From Bidens hawaiensis (lineage: Eukaryota; Streptophyta; Magnoliopsida; Asterales; Asteraceae): a stretch of DNA of 64,000 nt. Numbering within the stretch: position 1 is the first letter of the stretch; the number at the start of each line of letters is the position of its first letter. Of this stretch, positions 59,801 through 64,000 are shown piece after piece. Both the position numbers and the translations under genes were made by a program. The DNA lies in the NCBI GenBank assembly GCA_021521415.1, contig JAIQDT010001660.1, positions 124,001 through 188,000 on the forward strand, read 5' to 3'. The notes beneath the pieces were generated by a model, which ran no database searches, was not told the DNA's origin, and saw only the letters and a program-made list of their open reading frames with translations.

Positions 59801-59899
59801 CAAACACAGACAATGGTTTTAACTTTACGTGAACAAGTAATTGTAAGAACATTAACAAGTTTGAATCTTATGAATATTTATTTAATATATGATCATTGA
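56822..59899 (+). pseudogene. RING/VWA E3 ligase copy 2, pseudogene
   Basis: Exon 1 (ATG 56822, MGGESKWRKMKLALGLNTC) is homologous to copy 1, but about 90 bp including the original splice donor are deleted after SSG. The only nearby donor (GT at 56937) would join exon 2 (58082) out of phase. Exon 2 keeps the RING (CAICLMSMKTT...CPVCRAKWKEIP) and acidic linker, then hits TGA at 58546-58548 where copy 1 has CGA. The same frame reopens through the VWA domain with MIDAS DISGS and runs to 59899. A deletion near 59815 replaces the normal C-terminus by a frame ending NLMNIYLIYDH. Its promoter has been separated by the LTR element. Transcription or a function for the C-terminal fragment is not excluded but unlikely. 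Confidence 0.88.
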
Positions 59900-60687
59900 T
59901 AGTTTGGTTTTTAAATTTTTATGATTAGCTTGTTCGATATTTTAGTTGTCGAGGATGATGCCATTTGATCTTCAGTTTGTCTTGGATTCGTCGAGTTTGT
60001 CTTGGACACCATAATCACAATCACAATCACAAATATGTTTGTATGGCACGGAAATTAACAAAAATACAATGATAATTGGGAACCCTATTTAAATGAACCG
60101 ATCTGTTGTGATCTTTGATGAGGAATGGTTATCACAACAAAAATACGATATAATGACAAAAAAAAAAGTTTCGTCGTTAGAAATTCAGAAACACATAATA
60201 TAAAAAAGATAGTTTTTTTGAATTAGAAAAAAAAAACTATATAATTGACATGGATTTCAAAGCAAACATGTTCGTCTAATTTAATTTTTTTGACTTCTAT
60301 GATAAGATGAAATTGGTTTCATTTTCGAAGGATCATATGGAAGATCATCCAAATCTATTTTCAACGGTTACTACTTGAAGATGATGATTGAAAGCTTGAT
60401 GGTTCGCTTTGTAATTTTTCTCAATATTCATTATGCATACAGATCAAATTTAAACATTATTAATTGTCTACTTCAATTAAAAAATTTCAACATACTCATT
60501 AAGTCATTCTAATTCTAATTTCTACAAACAAAAAACAAAAATGATAAAATCAAAACATGAAATATAAGCAGTAATTTAAATAATACCATGAACTTGTGAA
60601 GGACTGAAGCCTGAAAGGTCAAGTGGTCAACTATTAAGGGGAGGCGGAGGTGGTGGCCGAACAGACGATGGTGGGGTTGTGTCTGTG
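59900..60687. other. Intergenic, no gene seen
   Basis: AT-rich. A short CACAATCACAAT microsatellite near 60010-60030. The last 70 bp before the solo LTR (GGAGGCGGAGGTGGTGGCC) are purine-rich. Confidence 0.4.
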
Positions 60688-62518
60688 TTAGGCGTCACAC
60701 CCCAACCTAAGGCAGAAATGCCGGGGCGTGATCCGATTGCTCACAGCTCGAAGATACTATCATATATAAAATGTGACAATATCTAATTAATTATTTTATT
60801 CAAATAATACACACATTATCCAATTATAACAAACAATTTACAAATATAAATATAAGCTCAAATAATGTTTGTCTTGATTATATCCTAAGGTCTTGTCTAC
60901 GTATCCAAACTTCAATACAAGCAACCTGCATATGCGTATAAAATGGAGTTTTATCAACATAAAGTTGAGTGAGAATATCACCAGTTTTGACACAACAATA
61001 TAAATAAGCATAACGTGATAAGTGCAATAAATATAATCAAACCATAAACAAGTATGTAGACCGTTGCCAAGTAAATCGGGCGTTGGTCACCAGCAGGAAC
61101 ACCCGCTATATGATTGATTGAATAGTAATCCCAATATACGATTGATTGAATGGTAACACAAGTAAGCAAGTAGCACGTATGTTTGATTAAATCACTCACA
61201 ATAACACGTATGTATTTGTTTGAATATATATATATATATAGTATGAAATACAGATACGTACGCATATGTCCCCAAAACGTTTAGAAAAGTTGTAAAATAG
61301 GGGAATGATAAACTCACCTTAGATTAATGAATAACGAATATAAATATGAATAAGCGAGTCGTCCACTACACATCAAACGATATAAATAATTCAGAACCTG
61401 AGATTTTAGGATATGATAATATAAATAAAAACGAACTTGGTGCCACTGGAATCAACCCAAACGGACGTTTAGAATTTAAGTTATGTTTGTTTTAAGATTT
61501 AAGCGAGCTGGTACTGACCAGAATCCGAACAGCGAGTCGGAAGTCAGGTTTTGGTTAGTAGCATTAAAATTTTGTTACGAGAATAAAAGTCTTCTTGACC
61601 AAACGTTGAATCCAACCAGAAGTATGAGAAAACGTTAAGTCAAACTTGTTGACTATTTTGCCCTTTAACGAGTTTTAGACGAATTGACCAGTCAACACCC
61701 TTCAACCACCGAAATTTATTGAAGGTTATTGACTAGGGAATGTATATGAATGATTTTACAGTTTACAACTTACCCGGAAAGTGAAAGAATCAAGAGACAT
61801 GATGAGTCAAAGGTCCATACGCGTGTAAAGTCAAATAAACAAGCATTTTATCTTCAACGAATAAGCAAAAACCGAAGGATTTGATGATGATCAGAGGTAG
61901 GACAGCTGAGAAGGCTCCTCTAGGGTTTGTTTAAAGTGTTATGGCAGGAGATTAGGGGTTGTTTATATAGAAATAGCAATAACGAACCATATTTGGAAGA
62001 TTTACTCGTTTAAGTAACAAAATACGATTTTAATGAGAATATCTATGAAATAAACCAGGGAATTCGTGCTTGATCAATAAGTTAAGAGTATGGACTTATA
62101 TTTTGGTTAATATCCCTTTCTTGGACCTTAATTTACTCGATTTATGCCTAAAATAAGCGATTTACATGCTAAAAACAAACTAGGAAGGAAATAAACTTAA
62201 ACGATCTAACCAGTTACCCATAGCGCCGCGTGGTGGGGGAGAGGCTTCCCACCACGCGGTGCTCCGGCCTCCTAAGGTGGAGTTTCATATTTTGACATTT
62301 TTGGTCCTTGTGGTTTGAGAATTGGATAATTAATGAATCTTTTATGCATAAATTAAGAATTGAACATCTTTTAAAGTATGAAGGGCCTAAAGTGAACATA
62401 TGGAAACTTAATTACTCATAAACATTTGATTTTTATTAATAACAAAGATCTAAAATGTTTCCAGTCGGGTTAAATGTAAACGAATACGGGTTTAGAAAAT
62501 CCGAAATGTTACATTAGG
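60688..62518 (-). mobile_element. Solo LTR (1821 bp) with target duplication
   Basis: LTR 60693-62513, flanked by TTAGG at 60688-60692 and 62514-62518. In minus orientation it starts TGTAACATTTCGG and ends GGTTGGGGTGTGACG, the last A being changed to G. No internal region or primer site adjoins it, so it is a solo LTR left by recombination between two LTRs. It belongs to the same family as 13330-15214. Confidence 0.88.
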
Positions 62519-62600
62519 GTTGTGGGTGAGAATCAAACTTGCATTCCACATTAAGAAGGCAAGGTGTTCACCACTAGATCAAAATCTATTCCTGAGTATT
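62519..62600 (-). repeat. tRNA-derived SINE-like head
   Basis: On the minus strand TGATCTAGTGGTGAACACC resembles a tRNA A box, and about 30 bp further AAGTTTGATTCTCACC resembles a B box. The body would lie toward the solo LTR, which may have interrupted it. Confidence 0.4.
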
Positions 62601-63468
62601 ATTTAAAAAGAGAAAAGAAAAGAAAGGGAAGTAGGAGAGAAAGGAAAGGAAAATATGTAATTTTATGTGCTTCCTAGTTGGGAGGAAAAGAAAGAAAAGT
62701 CTCAATTTACCATTATACCCTTAGTAGTGTTGTAGAAATCGCTAGTCACTAGTCGGGCAGTAGGGTAGGGACTAGCAATTAATCGGGATTAATTGGATCG
62801 GACTTTCATGTATAATTTTTAGTTTTATATATACACGCACACATTTTTATATGTAATTTTAAGTTTTATATACACACAAACACATTTTAGTAGGAAATCG
62901 ACTAAAATCTTGTCGGAAACCACTGATTTTGGCCAGAACTTCGTCAGAGAAAACCAACTAAGTCCGATTAATCCTGATTTTAGCCAAATTTGACCACTGA
63001 CTGATTAATTGATCGATTAGCCCAAATTTAATCGATGAGGTGGGGACTACCGCCTAATCTGAATTTTTACAACATTAGCCATTAGGTACTTCCAAATGTC
63101 AATAACTCATTTCCCTGAACTATCTCTACCTTTTTCTTTGTGGTCTCAAACAAGTCTTCATACTTTAACATGATGAAACCTCATTCTTTCTTCCTTCAAG
63201 AATTAAATTTAACCATGTTCGTTGACATGCGCGGGCCTAGTGTCTATTTATTATTTTAATATTTTGATATGTTCTTACATGCAAAACTTAGGGCAATATT
63301 ATCTTTATAGGTAATGTAGGTTAGGTTTACTACATCCAGAATATCTGGTTTAACATGTTATATGGCTTCACTATAAAAGATATATATGCCTTTTAATTAA
63401 TGGTGCAGCTAATTATATGGCATGTAGCTAATTATATGGCATGCAGAACATTTAATTAATTGTTCTAA
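62601..63468. other. Intergenic, no gene seen
   Basis: A purine-rich AAAAGAAAAGAAAGGGAAG stretch occupies about 62608-62700. Elsewhere AT-rich without structure I can name. Confidence 0.4.
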
Positions 63469-63895
63469 GTCAAACAGAAAAACTCAACCCAAAAAATTAG
63501 TTTGATAGGTGAGGAAACCCATTTGGTTTATAAAGCCCACATCAGTTGCCCATACAAGCGATGTGGGACAAGTCTTATACCTTGCAATGGTTTCAGTCCA
63601 TAACAATAGACCCTCGTTAAGGGTCAACGTCCTCGTTGGTCACGACCACGTTGGTAACGGTTGGCTCACTCCAGGCCACCACTCTAAGTCCTCGTTAATC
63701 ACAGTTGGCTTCCTCCAGGCCACCACTCCGAGGTTGGTTCTAATACAAATGTTGCAAGCCAAACAGAAGAACTCAACCCAAAAGACTAGTCTAATAGGTA
63801 AAGGAACTCATTTGGCTTATAAACCCCATATTAGTTGCCCATATAAACGATATGGGACAAGTCTCATACCTTACAATGGTTTCAATCCATAACAT
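63469..63895. repeat. Pair of diverged direct repeats, about 140 bp each
   Basis: Units at 63469-63609 and 63758-63895 (289-bp period) share CAAACAGAA...AACTCAACCCAAAA, CATTTGG and GTTGCCCATA phrases. Each contains a small hairpin (CCCACATC...GATGTGGG in the first). The spacer holds a shorter repeat (CAGGCCACCACTC twice, at 63673 and 63717). Probably the terminal part of a non-coding mobile element. Confidence 0.65.
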
Positions 63896-64000
63896 TAATA
63901 GTTTTAATATACTTCATTAAACAGTTCTACAAGACAAATCTATCTATAATAACAATATAAATAAACGAAAACCCAAAAATCCTATGTGTAGCGATGTGGT
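63896..64000. other. Window end, no feature seen
   Basis: AT-rich sequence without recognisable coding or repeat structure. Confidence 0.3.

Overview
The window is nuclear DNA from a flowering plant. Genes are split by GT-AG introns, intergenic DNA is AT-rich, and Ty3/gypsy LTR elements, MITEs and a probable piece of mitochondrial DNA fill the spaces. The repeat style (LTRs ending in GGGGTGTGACA, a gag-only retroelement with an antisense gene) suggests a eudicot, perhaps Asteraceae; this is inference, not proof.

Layout. 1-247: last exon of an unidentified + strand gene. 663-3738 (-): intact plastid chaperonin CPN60 beta, 7 exons, 585 aa. 5902-8190 (-): intact OTU-domain deubiquitinase, 10 exons, 324 aa. 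8191-19970: repeats, including a hairpin MITE, an LTR with primer-binding site (13308-15214) and CACTA-like debris. 20052-24485 (+): MIP1-type leucine-zipper/DUF547 gene, at least 9 coding exons. 24746-25233: clean hAT-type MITE. 26757-27023 (+): small gene whose 88-aa product ends in a consensus PCNA-binding motif. 27175-33870 (-): truncated, frameshifted Tekay/Del-like chromovirus. 33870-39980: intergenic MITEs and old duplications.

40226-59899 holds two tandem RING + VWA genes of the WAV3/EDA40 E3 ubiquitin ligase type. Copy 1 (40226-43521) has a +1 frameshift near its 3' end. Copy 2 (56822-59899) is a pseudogene with a nonsense codon and a damaged first exon. Between them lie an LTR-like fragment, a probable NUMT (about 44520-45877), a MITE and a very young 9.8-kb LTR retrotransposon (46905-56731). 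That element carries gag only on the minus strand and an intact 5-exon gene with its own TATA box on the opposite strand. It landed between the TATA box and the ATG of copy 2, with target duplication TTTAC.

60693-62513 is a solo LTR with target duplication TTAGG, and 63469-63895 is a pair of diverged direct repeats. Host genes follow the usual plant pattern of independent transcription units. The most distinctive content is the retroelement with its antisense gene, and the small PIP-box gene beside the chromovirus LTR.
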